A DNA stretch of 32,306 nucleotides from Chlorobiota bacterium (GTDB lineage: Bacteria; Bacteroidota; Ignavibacteria; Ignavibacteriales; Melioribacteraceae), in the NCBI GenBank assembly GCA_013151565.1, contig JAADIB010000181.1, positions 2,785 to 35,090 of the forward strand, given 5' to 3'. The notes beneath the pieces were generated by a model, which saw only the letters and a list, made by a program, of their open reading frames with translations, was not told the origin of the DNA and made no database searches. The first letter of the stretch is position 1. Every line of letters starts with the position of its first letter. This document shows, one piece after another, positions 8,825-14,926 of the stretch. A program made the position numbers and the translations under genes.

Positions 8825-8858
8825 ATCGTAGGAAACGAATCTTTTCGTTCCCTACGAT
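8825..8858. repeat. 15-bp-arm palindrome with TCTT loop
   Basis: Arms 8825-8839 and 8844-8858 pair at 14 of 15 positions. The one mismatch (A/C on plus) is G-U in minus-strand RNA. There is no T-tract on either side, so it is more like a REP-type palindrome than a terminator. Confidence 0.65.
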
Positions 8859-8966
8859 TGTTTGTTAAGTGACAGTAATAATAATTTCCAACCCACCCCT
8901 TAGTCCCCTCCCAAGAGGGGATTTCCTTTGGCAGTTACGGTCATACCGTGACGCGTGATTGTTACA

Positions 8967-9060
8967 ATCCCGTAGGGACTGCATTATTGTAGAAAAAGCA
9001 GAAAGGGAATTGTATAAATCCCATCGGGATTTTATTATAATAAAACCCCTACAAGGTTTA
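8967..9060. repeat. two diverged units of a short palindrome-containing repeat, period 51 bp
   Basis: Unit 1 begins ATCCCGTAGGGA at 8967 and unit 2 ATCCCATCGGGA at 9018. Each is followed by an ATTATTrTA-like segment. A further AAACC...GGTTT palindrome follows at about 9043-9060. Such units occur as dispersed intergenic repeats in related genomes, to my recollection. Confidence 0.55.
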
Positions 9061-9126
9061 TTTGAGTTTAGGTTTATCGTTTCTATAATAATTACATTAC
9101 TATGGAATTTTTGGTGTTGTTGTAGT

Positions 9127-9145
9127 GGTCGCATAATATGCGACC
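9127..9145. repeat. perfect 19-bp palindrome
   Basis: GGTCGCATAATATGCGACC: 9-bp arms around one central base, followed by CTTTAC. It could be a transcription-factor site, a hairpin or a member of the neighbouring repeat family. Confidence 0.7.
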
Positions 9146-9357
9146 TTTACAGAAAATGAATTTTATTAGATGGTTAATCCGCGCTTATCAGTTCAATTCG
9201 TTATATCCGAGTGCTATTACTTTTACACTGAATCAAAAAGTACTACTCTTCTTCATCAAATCTTTCGGAATAATTTTAAATAGCTTTATTTTGTTAAGTT
9301 ATGTTCATAATTTTAGTGTTGTTTTTAATTCCATTAAATAGTGAATAAACTATAAAT

Positions 9358-10113
9358 ATGAAATCTCAACTTTTGATCATACCATCGATAGATATTAAAA
9401 ACGGCAAGACGGTTAGAGGAGTGCAGGGAATACCAGAGTTGAATTGTAAAGATTATGGCAATGATCCTGTGGAAATGGCTATGATCTGGAGGACAGAAAA
9501 TGCAAAATTTCTGCATATAGTTGACTTTGACCACGCACAGGAACACTCTAAAATTAATTTTGAAATAATTCGTGAGATATGTGATTCGGTGATCATACCA
9601 GTTGAGTTCGGCGGAGGAATAAGTTCGTTCAAAGATGCATCGGATGCAATAAACTTAGGAATTACTCGCTTAGTAATAGGCTCGTTAGCTTACACTGATC
9701 CTGATGAATTCAAAAAGATTCTAAAAACATTTGGAGCTTCAAAAATCTCTGCTGCTATTGATGTGATCGATAATAAAGTAACTATAAAAGCTAGAAAAAA
9801 ATTTATTGAACCCTCTCCATTGAAATATGCGAAACAGCTTGAAGAGATGGGTGTTCAGAGAGTAATAATAACTGATGTAAAGAAAAATGGTATGCTGCAA
9901 GGTGCAAACATTGAACTTTCAAAACATATTGCTCACAACACAAATTTAAAAGTTACTCACTCAGGAGGTATTACAAATTATAAGGAACTGATTGAGATAT
10001 CAAAGTGTATATCAGGTAGAATTGATTCGGTAATTATTGGAAGAGCACTTTATGAAAATAAATTTCCTTGTCAAAAACTTTGGCGTGTTGCGGAAGCAGG
10101 TTTATTTGATTAA
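9358..10113 (+). CDS. stand-alone HisA-family (ProFAR isomerase-like) protein
   Basis: 251-aa TIM barrel of the HisA/HisF family. Classical HisA isomerises ProFAR to PRFAR in histidine biosynthesis. Retained: IIPSIDI with Asp12 (base), AAIDV with Asp135, EFGGGIS and VIIGRALY (phosphate-binding half-barrels), and TDV (Thr). Altered: the VDLDGA stretch is VDFDHA with a small following change, the GW dipeptide after the second catalytic Asp is absent (KARKKF), and RDGT is KNGM. No other his gene is nearby. It could be a true but divergent HisA or a paralogue on another substrate. Start chosen at the first ATG. Confidence 0.75.
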   Translation: MKSQLLIIPSIDIKNGKTVRGVQGIPELNCKDYGNDPVEMAMIWRTENAKFLHIVDFDHAQEHSKINFEIIREICDSVIIPVEFGGGISSFKDASDAINLGITRLVIGSLAYTDPDEFKKILKTFGASKISAAIDVIDNKVTIKARKKFIEPSPLKYAKQLEEMGVQRVIITDVKKNGMLQGANIELSKHIAHNTNLKVTHSGGITNYKELIEISKCISGRIDSVIIGRALYENKFPCQKLWRVAEAGLFD

Positions 10114-10302
10114 ATTTAAACTAAGATGAAAGAAAAACACACTTCCGAAAAAATTCCTTTAGTAAAGGGGATGGTTATAAAAAGGAAATACGCGAGAATT
10201 ATGATTAAGATTTAAGATTAAGAATTTAAAAATACAGATACTTAAATATTAAACAGATGAAACGAGCATGTAAATTCCTTTACACACAAGGAGATGATTA
10301 TA

Positions 10303-10319
10303 AAAACCTTCGAGGTTTT
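10303..10319. repeat. AAAACCT palindrome, copy 1
   Basis: 7-bp arms AAAACCT/AGGTTTT around TCG. The reverse complement of this 17-mer recurs exactly at 10382-10398. Flanked by GTGGTTAA on the right; both copies could act as bidirectional hairpin terminators. Confidence 0.65.
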
Positions 10320-10381
10320 GTGGTTAATTTAATTTAATGTAGCTCATTTAATTTGTTGATTTCGCTAACTTATTTTATTTA

Positions 10382-10398
10382 AAAACCTCGAAGGTTTT
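10382..10398. repeat. AAAACCT palindrome, copy 2 (inverted)
   Basis: Exact reverse complement of 10303-10319, with a CGA loop. It ends 22 bp before the cyclic-nucleotide-domain gene's ATG, so the hairpin lies in the predicted leader or promoter. Confidence 0.65.
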
Positions 10399-10420
10399 GT
10401 TAAACAAAAATTATAAACAG

Positions 10421-10966
10421 ATGAAAGAAAAACACACAATTCAGAAAAGCAGTTTTTGGGCTAATCTTTTTAAGACGAAAGCCAACAGTGATGATCTTTA
10501 CGATATCGTCAAGCATATCCCCCTTTTCCAAAATTTAAGTAAAAATCATTTTAAGCATCTCTATGAATTACTTCATTACAGATCTTACCAACCTAATGAA
10601 TATATTTTCTATCAGGGTGATCCGGGAAACGCTTTATACATAATAGTTGAGGGGTCAATAAAAATAAAACAATTTAGTAAAGACAATACTGAGATTGAAC
10701 TAGCCGAATTAAAGAGCGGAGATTTTTTAGGGGAACTTGCACTAATCGATGATGATATTCGCTCAGCTTCTGCAATCGCTTCAAGTCATACAAAATTATC
10801 TGTTATCTTCCAATCCGATTTGAATGCCTTTATGAAAAAATATCCGAGCGCCGGAGTAGAGATAATGAAGAACATGAGTTTTGTACTTTCAACAAGACTA
10901 AAAAAACTAGATACCGATTATACTCAATTGTTGTATGAATACAATAAAAACATGGAGGAAAAATAG
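10421..10966 (+). CDS. single cyclic-nucleotide-binding-domain protein (no HTH)
   Basis: 181 aa. One CAP-type cNMP-binding domain, about residues 30-150: PLFQNLSKNHF, YIFYQGDPGNALYIIVEGSIKI and the phosphate-binding cassette GELALIDDDIRSASA, with the Glu and Arg expected for cyclic-nucleotide phosphate binding. The C-terminus is a helix (RLKKLDTDYTQLL) with no helix-turn-helix, so it is not a Crp/Fnr DNA-binding regulator and may act through a partner. ATG 10421 is preferred over TTG 10397, which lies inside a palindrome. The stop codon is followed directly by the uspA-like ATG (TAGATG), so the two are co-expressed. Confidence 0.85.
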   Translation: MKEKHTIQKSSFWANLFKTKANSDDLYDIVKHIPLFQNLSKNHFKHLYELLHYRSYQPNEYIFYQGDPGNALYIIVEGSIKIKQFSKDNTEIELAELKSGDFLGELALIDDDIRSASAIASSHTKLSVIFQSDLNAFMKKYPSAGVEIMKNMSFVLSTRLKKLDTDYTQLLYEYNKNMEEK

Positions 10967-11434
10967 ATGGAAACCATAAAAAAAATACTAGTGCCTATCG
11001 ATTTTTCTGATTATTCCAAAAAAGCTTTACAGTACACTGTTAAATTTGCAAACTCCTTCAATGCTGAGCTCTTTTTGATCTATGTTATTGAACCGATAAT
11101 CTATCCGGCTGATTTGAGTATGGGACAGATAGTGATTCCACCGAGTGAGGTGAATATGGACGAAAAAGCTAAAAGTGAATTGGAAGAGTTGGCTAAAACC
11201 GAAATTGGTGATTCTCTGCAATACAATATTATGGTTAAAACGGGTAAACCTTTCCAGGAAATAATTGAAACAGCTGCTGAGGTTGACGCCGATCTGATAA
11301 TTATTGCAACTCACGGTCATACAGGTGTTGAACATCTCTTGTTCGGAAGCACTGCTGAAAAAGTTGTAAGGAAAGCACCTTGCCCTGTATTGACCTTAAG
11401 AGAACCGATTAAAGGGTTTAGATTTAAATCATAA
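10967..11434 (+). CDS. universal stress protein, UspA family
   Basis: 155 aa, one Usp domain: ILVPIDFSDYSKKALQYTVKFAN at the N-terminus and LIIIATHGHTGVEHLLFGSTAEKVV at the C-terminus. The ATP-binding motif G-x2-G-x9-G(S/T) is present except that the first Gly is Ala. Coupled to the upstream cyclic-nucleotide-domain gene with GGAGG about 10 nt before the ATG. The pairing suggests a signalling unit linking a nucleotide signal to a Usp protein, an inference from context only. Confidence 0.93.
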   Translation: METIKKILVPIDFSDYSKKALQYTVKFANSFNAELFLIYVIEPIIYPADLSMGQIVIPPSEVNMDEKAKSELEELAKTEIGDSLQYNIMVKTGKPFQEIIETAAEVDADLIIIATHGHTGVEHLLFGSTAEKVVRKAPCPVLTLREPIKGFRFKS

Positions 11435-11553
11435 TACTGTGTTGCACTTTTGATATAAAAATTAAGAACAACAATTGAATAACATTGACTCCTAATCAGA
11501 ATTTAGAAGTAAAATAAAAAAACACATTAACCCCCTACGGCATACGCTATAAC

Positions 11554-11580
11554 TAAAACGTTTTAAGCAATACGTTTTAA
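11554..11580 (+). repeat. direct 9-bp repeat with overlapping palindrome before a methyltransferase gene
   Basis: ACGTTTTAA occurs at 11558-11566 and 11572-11580 (14 bp apart), and TAAAACGTTTTA at 11554-11565 is a perfect 12-bp palindrome. It could be an operator or a recombination-site remnant. No family is recognised. Confidence 0.4.
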
Positions 11581-11597
11581 CCTGAACTGAATACGTA

Positions 11598-12437
11598 ATG
11601 TCTATATTGGAAATGTTCAAAAGAAAAATGAATAAAGAACTGAATTATATAGAAATAAATAGACAATCTTGGAACAACAGAATTGATTCACATTTCCACT
11701 CAGATTTTTACAATGTAGAGAGTTTTTTAAAAAGTAAATCTTCACTAAACGAAATTGAACTTAAATTACTTGGTGATATTAAAGGTCAAAGTATCCTTCA
11801 CCTACAATGTCATTTTGGACAAGATACAATTTCACTAGATAGACTTGGCGCAAAAGTGATAGGAGTTGATTTTTCTGACAAAGCAATAGAAAGGGCAAAA
11901 GAACTTTCTGAGAAAACAGAAAGTGACGCGGAATTTATTTGTTGTGATATATATGACTTGCCTAAACATTTGAACATGAAATTTGATATTGTTTTTACAA
12001 GCTACGGAACAATTGGCTGGCTTCCAGATCTTGACAAATGGGCAAAAATTATTTCCAAATACTTAAAACCAGGAGGGAAATTCATTTTTGCAGAATTCCA
12101 TCCATTTGTATGGATGTTTGACGATAATTTTGAAAAGATTAAATACAATTACTTTAACACTGAAGCTATAGTTGAAACTGAAAATGGAACTTATGCAGAT
12201 AGAAATGCAAAGATAACTCAAGAAAATATTTGTTGGAATCATAGTATAAGTGAAGTTATAAATAGTCTTATAAGAAACGGACTTGAGATCAATTCGTTAA
12301 ACGAGTTTGATTATTCGCCATACGATTGTTTTAACAGGATCATTGAAGTTGAAATAAAAAAATATAGGATTGAACATTTGGATAGTAAAATACCAATGGT
12401 ATATACAATCAAAGCAGCAAAGAAAAACAAAAAGTAG
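11598..12437 (+). CDS. class I SAM-dependent methyltransferase
   Basis: 279 aa. SAM-binding core: motif I SILHLQCHFGQDTISLDRLGA (the usual GxGxG is replaced by QCHFGQD, as in a known subgroup of these enzymes), acidic end of strand 2 in VIGVDFSDKAI, motif II-like CDIYDLP, and FDIVFTSYGTIGWLPDLDKW before the LKPGGKFIF strand. The C-terminal extension is rich in Asn and Tyr and carries no recognised domain. Substrate unknown. A later ATG at 11628 would drop ten residues and also fits. It stands alone between repeats. Confidence 0.85.
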   Translation: MSILEMFKRKMNKELNYIEINRQSWNNRIDSHFHSDFYNVESFLKSKSSLNEIELKLLGDIKGQSILHLQCHFGQDTISLDRLGAKVIGVDFSDKAIERAKELSEKTESDAEFICCDIYDLPKHLNMKFDIVFTSYGTIGWLPDLDKWAKIISKYLKPGGKFIFAEFHPFVWMFDDNFEKIKYNYFNTEAIVETENGTYADRNAKITQENICWNHSISEVINSLIRNGLEINSLNEFDYSPYDCFNRIIEVEIKKYRIEHLDSKIPMVYTIKAAKKNKK

Positions 12438-12488
12438 CATTACTTCTATAAGTCATGCAGGTTTTAGTTAATTAGACGATAGTAAATA

Positions 12489-12515
12489 TTATCTGTGTAA
12501 ATCTGTTACATCAGT
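12489..12515 (+). repeat. dispersed ATCTGTG-type repeat, copy 2
   Basis: 24 of 27 positions match the reverse complement of 8792-8818, and a GTTCTATT tail resembles the TGCTATT tail beyond copy 1. Lies between the methyltransferase and tadA genes. Confidence 0.7.
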
Positions 12516-12609
12516 GTTCTATTAATGGCAATCAAATTTATTTCTGTTTTGTTATTACCCATTTGTTATTTTTAAGCTCCATTTTTTAACAACTATTAAA
12601 TAATACACT

Positions 12610-13083
12610 TTGCTATTTAACGAAGAAAATTACAAACTCATGTTTGCCGCTTTGAAGGAAGCGGAATTTGCATTTGAGGAAGATGAAGTTCCGATCGGGG
12701 CGGTTGTTGTTCACAACAATAAAATAATCGGGAAAGGCTACAATCAGACTGAGAAGCTTAAAGATCCAACAGCCCATGCAGAAATTTTGGCTCTTACTGC
12801 CGCTGCAAATCATTTAAAAGAAAAAGTGCTTCTGGAATGTGATATTTATGTAACAGTTGAGCCATGCCTGATGTGCATCGGAGCGATAACACTTGCAAAA
12901 ATCCGTAATCTATATTTTAGTACGTATGAACCAAAATCCGGTTCATGCGGTTCTATCTACAATATTCCAGACGAAAACAAACTAAATCATAGAGTAAATG
13001 TTTATACCGGTATTTATGAAAACGAATCGAAACAATTAATGCAGCAGTACTTCCAGAAAAAACGTAAAGAAATACAAGGATAG
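12610..13083 (+). CDS. tadA: tRNA adenosine-34 deaminase
   Basis: 157-aa zinc-dependent deaminase that converts A34 to inosine in tRNA-Arg(ACG). Active site: AHAE with zinc-ligand His56 and proton shuttle Glu58, and EPCLMC with Cys86 and Cys89. The RDPTAHAE-type sequence (KDPTAHAE) is characteristic of TadA. I kept the TTG start at 12610 because the encoded N-terminal helix (ENYKLMFAALKEAEFA) matches the usual TadA start; an ATG at 12640 would remove part of that helix. Confidence 0.92.
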   Translation: MLFNEENYKLMFAALKEAEFAFEEDEVPIGAVVVHNNKIIGKGYNQTEKLKDPTAHAEILALTAAANHLKEKVLLECDIYVTVEPCLMCIGAITLAKIRNLYFSTYEPKSGSCGSIYNIPDENKLNHRVNVYTGIYENESKQLMQQYFQKKRKEIQG

Positions 13084-13158
13084 TTTTTAATTATTCGTTT
13101 TTGCAATCAATTGTTTCAGCAATTCAGAGTTTAATTTAAAGTTAGTAAAAAAAATATT

Positions 13159-13315
13159 AGAAGGCTTTGCATAAACTATAATCGGTCATCTGTGAGAGCC
13201 CCTTTGGGGCAATCTCTCATATTCTGGAAGATTGCTTCCCCGATAATAAACTGTCATTTCACTCGTTCGCAATGATGTAAGATTGTTTATTTTGGAGGTT
13301 ATGCAAAGGCTTCTA
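13159..13315. mobile_element. MITE-like element with terminal inverted repeats
   Basis: The ends, TAGAAGGCTTTGCATAA (left, 13158-13174) and TTATGCAAAGGCTTCTA (right, 13299-13315), are inverted repeats with one mismatch. TA dinucleotides flank GAAG at both ends, as if inserted at a TA target. There is no transposase ORF inside. The interior holds a GC-rich hairpin: GAGA-GCCCC-TTT-GGGGC with pairing TCTC at about 13193-13217. I recall similar gene-end elements in related genomes, but copy number cannot be judged here. Confidence 0.6.
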
Positions 13316-13409
13316 TTAAAAAAGAAAAACAAATAAATATTTTTCTAGTTATCGAATTAAAATAAACCACTGAACTGGTTACAATATTAGTAAGAGCTTA
13401 GCCAATATA

Positions 13410-13448
13410 CAGACCGTTTCTCCTTGGGAGTCTCACAGACAACGGTTT
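13410..13448 (+). terminator. structured segment, possible terminator of an unannotated transcript
   Basis: Outer stem ACCGTT/AACGGT closes over two small hairpins (CTCC-TTG-GGAG and GTCT-CAC-AGAC) and is followed by TTTTTGTT. It could be the 3' end of a small RNA or a late tadA terminator. Confidence 0.4.
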
Positions 13449-13506
13449 TTGTTGACTAATTTGTTAAGAAAATTAAGTTCTGAATCACTAAATCGTTTAA
13501 AGTAGA

Positions 13507-13537
13507 TTTGTTCATAAATACAACTATTGTATATTTG
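13507..13537 (+). promoter_or_regulatory. consensus Bacteroidota promoter for adk
   Basis: TTTG (13507-13510), exactly 19 bp, then TATATTTG (13530-13537): an exact fit to TTTG-N19-TAnnTTTG recognised by the Bacteroidota primary sigma factor. The adk ATG is 36 bp downstream of the -7 box. Confidence 0.8.
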
Positions 13538-13572
13538 TAATTAAAAATAATCTTTCACTAAAGTAAGATGCA

Positions 13573-14220
13573 ATGCAAATAGTAATCTTTGGAGCACCTG
13601 GGACTGGGAAAGGAACACAAGCAAAAATTCTTTCTAAAAAATTTGATATTCCTCATATCTCTACCGGCGATATTCTAAGAGATTCCGCTAAGAGAGGCAC
13701 ACCATTAGGTATGAAAGCTAAAGAAATAATGGACAGAGGTGAATTGGTTTCCGATGATCTTATGGGAGGTTTAGTCAAGGAAACTCTTGAAAATTTTGCT
13801 TCAAACGGTCATGGATTTATTTTAGACGGGTTTCCGAGAACAGTTAATCAAGCTGAAATTTTGTTGAATATTTTTAATCTGCTTAAAATAGAAAATCCTT
13901 ATTTTATCGTTTTAAAAGTTGATGATGAAGAGATAATTTCCCGCTTATCATCACGTAGAGCTTGTTCTGTTTGTGGAGCAATTGTAAATTTACATGACAT
14001 TGAAGATCCGAAAGTTTGTCCAAACTGCGGTTCTGTCGGAACTCTTTACAAACGTAAAGATGACGAAGAAAATGTGATAAAAAACAGACTGAAAATTTAT
14101 AGGGAATCAACATTCCCCGTATTGGATTTTTACAAAGATAAATTCAAGATAATATATGTAAAAGGAACTGATCCGATTGATGTTGTAACAAGCAATATAC
14201 TTAAGGAAATTGAGGAATAG
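13573..14220 (+). CDS. adk: adenylate kinase with zinc-binding LID
   Basis: Catalyses ATP + AMP to 2 ADP in the cytoplasm. 215 aa, normal length. P-loop GAPGTGKG (7-14), STGD and DGFPRT for AMP binding and the LID arginines SSRRAC. The LID has four cysteines (131, 134, 149, 152) spaced as CxxC...CxxC, the zinc-binding type. The ATG at 13568 is out of frame and stops after four codons, so 13573 is the start. It has its own consensus promoter. Confidence 0.97.
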   Translation: MQIVIFGAPGTGKGTQAKILSKKFDIPHISTGDILRDSAKRGTPLGMKAKEIMDRGELVSDDLMGGLVKETLENFASNGHGFILDGFPRTVNQAEILLNIFNLLKIENPYFIVLKVDDEEIISRLSSRRACSVCGAIVNLHDIEDPKVCPNCGSVGTLYKRKDDEENVIKNRLKIYRESTFPVLDFYKDKFKIIYVKGTDPIDVVTSNILKEIEE

Positions 14221-14234
14221 TTCTGTACAATTTT

Positions 14235-14250
14235 AAATCTGGAAAGATTT
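14235..14250. terminator. small bidirectional hairpin between convergent adk and ftsE
   Basis: AAATCT-GGAA-AGATTT with T runs on either side. It sits 15 bp past the adk stop and just past the ftsE stop. Short and AU-rich, so efficiency is uncertain. Confidence 0.45.
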
Positions 14251-14257
14251 TGACCGA

Positions 14258-14926
14258 TCAGATTTCGTCCTGCTTGACTTCTTCAGCCACTCCGTTCTTT
14301 AGTCTTAGGATTTTTGCCTTATGTTTTTTAACAAGATCATAATCATGAGTAGCAAAAAGTACGGATGTGCCCCTTTGATTAATAGAAGTTAGTATCTCCA
14401 AAATTTCTTCCGATGTTTCCGGATCAAGATTTCCGGTTGGCTCATCTGCAATAATTAATTTTGGATCGTTTATAATTGCTCTGGCAATTGCAATACGTTG
14501 CTTTTCACCGCCGGATAATTGATGAAGTTTGTTCTTTTGTTTATGAGCAAGACCAACTTCCGAAAGGACCTGAAAAACTTTCCTTTTGATCTGCTTGCGT
14601 TTTGCGCCTGTAATTTGAAGAATAAAAGCGAGATTTTCATATACAGTTCTATCGGCAAGGAGCTTAAAATCCTGGAAAATTATTCCAATATTTCTACGCA
14701 GATCCGGCAGCAGATTGGGTTTTATCGTATCGCTGCTGAATCTATCAAACTGCACATAACCCGATTGAGGTAGAATATTCATATAGATCATCTGCAGAAG
14801 CGTAGTTTTTCCCGCACCGCTCTTTCCTATCAAAAATAGGAATTCACCTTCATCTACATTAAAATTCAAATCGATGAATACTGGTTGGTTCTTAAAATTA
14901 AACTCTACATCATTAAAAGTAAGCAT
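14258..14926 (-). CDS. ftsE: cell-division ABC-type ATPase FtsE
   Basis: 222 aa, the typical FtsE length. Walker A GKSGAGKT (34-41), Q-loop FQDFKLL, signature LSGGEKQR, Walker B LIIADEP followed by TGNLDPETSEEI, and the H-loop ATHDYDL. With FtsX it couples ATP hydrolysis to activation of peptidoglycan hydrolases at the septum. LolD-type transporters are an alternative, but DRTVYENLAF and the length favour FtsE. ftsX is not adjacent: the upstream gene is a methyltransferase whose stop overlaps this ATG by 1 nt, and downstream is convergent adk. Confidence 0.85.
   Translation of the reverse strand: MLTFNDVEFNFKNQPVFIDLNFNVDEGEFLFLIGKSGAGKTTLLQMIYMNILPQSGYVQFDRFSSDTIKPNLLPDLRRNIGIIFQDFKLLADRTVYENLAFILQITGAKRKQIKRKVFQVLSEVGLAHKQKNKLHQLSGGEKQRIAIARAIINDPKLIIADEPTGNLDPETSEEILEILTSINQRGTSVLFATHDYDLVKKHKAKILRLKNGVAEEVKQDEI

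Larger units (their letters stand above)
8710..9357. other. repeat-rich divergent intergenic region without a convincing gene
   Basis: About 650 bp between the minus-strand hydrolase and the plus-strand hisA-like gene. It holds an ATCTGTG-type dispersed repeat (8792-8818), several palindromes (8825-8858, about 8903-8921, 8933-8953, 9127-9145) and two 51-bp-spaced repeat units (8967 and 9018). Open frames at 8865-9134 and 9138-9341 are low-complexity translations of these repeats, with no family resemblance and no ribosome binding site. From 9146 to 9357 I see only AT-rich sequence that presumably includes the hisA-like promoter, with no clear consensus match. Confidence 0.7.
10114..10420. other. 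intergenic region with repeated start-like segments and two inverted 17-bp palindromes
   Basis: About 307 bp between the hisA-like gene and the cyclic-nucleotide-domain gene. A 19-nt segment (AGATGAAAGAAAAACACAC) at 10124-10142 recurs at 10419-10437, over the start of the next gene. A second relative sits at about 10254-10305. Palindromes lie at 10303-10319 and 10382-10398. It could encode 29-aa (10126) or 26-aa (10257) peptides, but nothing supports their translation. Confidence 0.6.
13084..13572. other. intergenic region with MITE-like element, hairpins and the adk promoter
   Basis: 489 bp between tadA and adk with no plausible CDS. It contains the inverted-repeat element at 13159-13315, a structured segment at about 13410-13448 and the adk promoter at 13507-13537. 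Nothing notable in 13084-13157 or 13316-13400. Confidence 0.8.

Noticed and set aside
8865-9134. 89-aa minus-strand ORF in the repeat region
   Set aside because: Translation follows the repeat units (RGFIIIK, LRDCNNHASRY) with no family, no RBS, and palindromes throughout.
9138-9341. 67-aa plus-strand ORF
   Set aside because: Begins inside a perfect palindrome, low-complexity AT-rich, no RBS or similarity.
10397-10420. TTG start for the cNMP-domain gene
   Set aside because: TTG lies in the AAAACCT palindrome; ATG 10421 matches the duplicated start-like segment.
13190-13320. Possible CRISPR array or tRNA in the tadA-adk gap
   Set aside because: No regular repeat-spacer spacing and no cloverleaf; explained by one MITE-like element.
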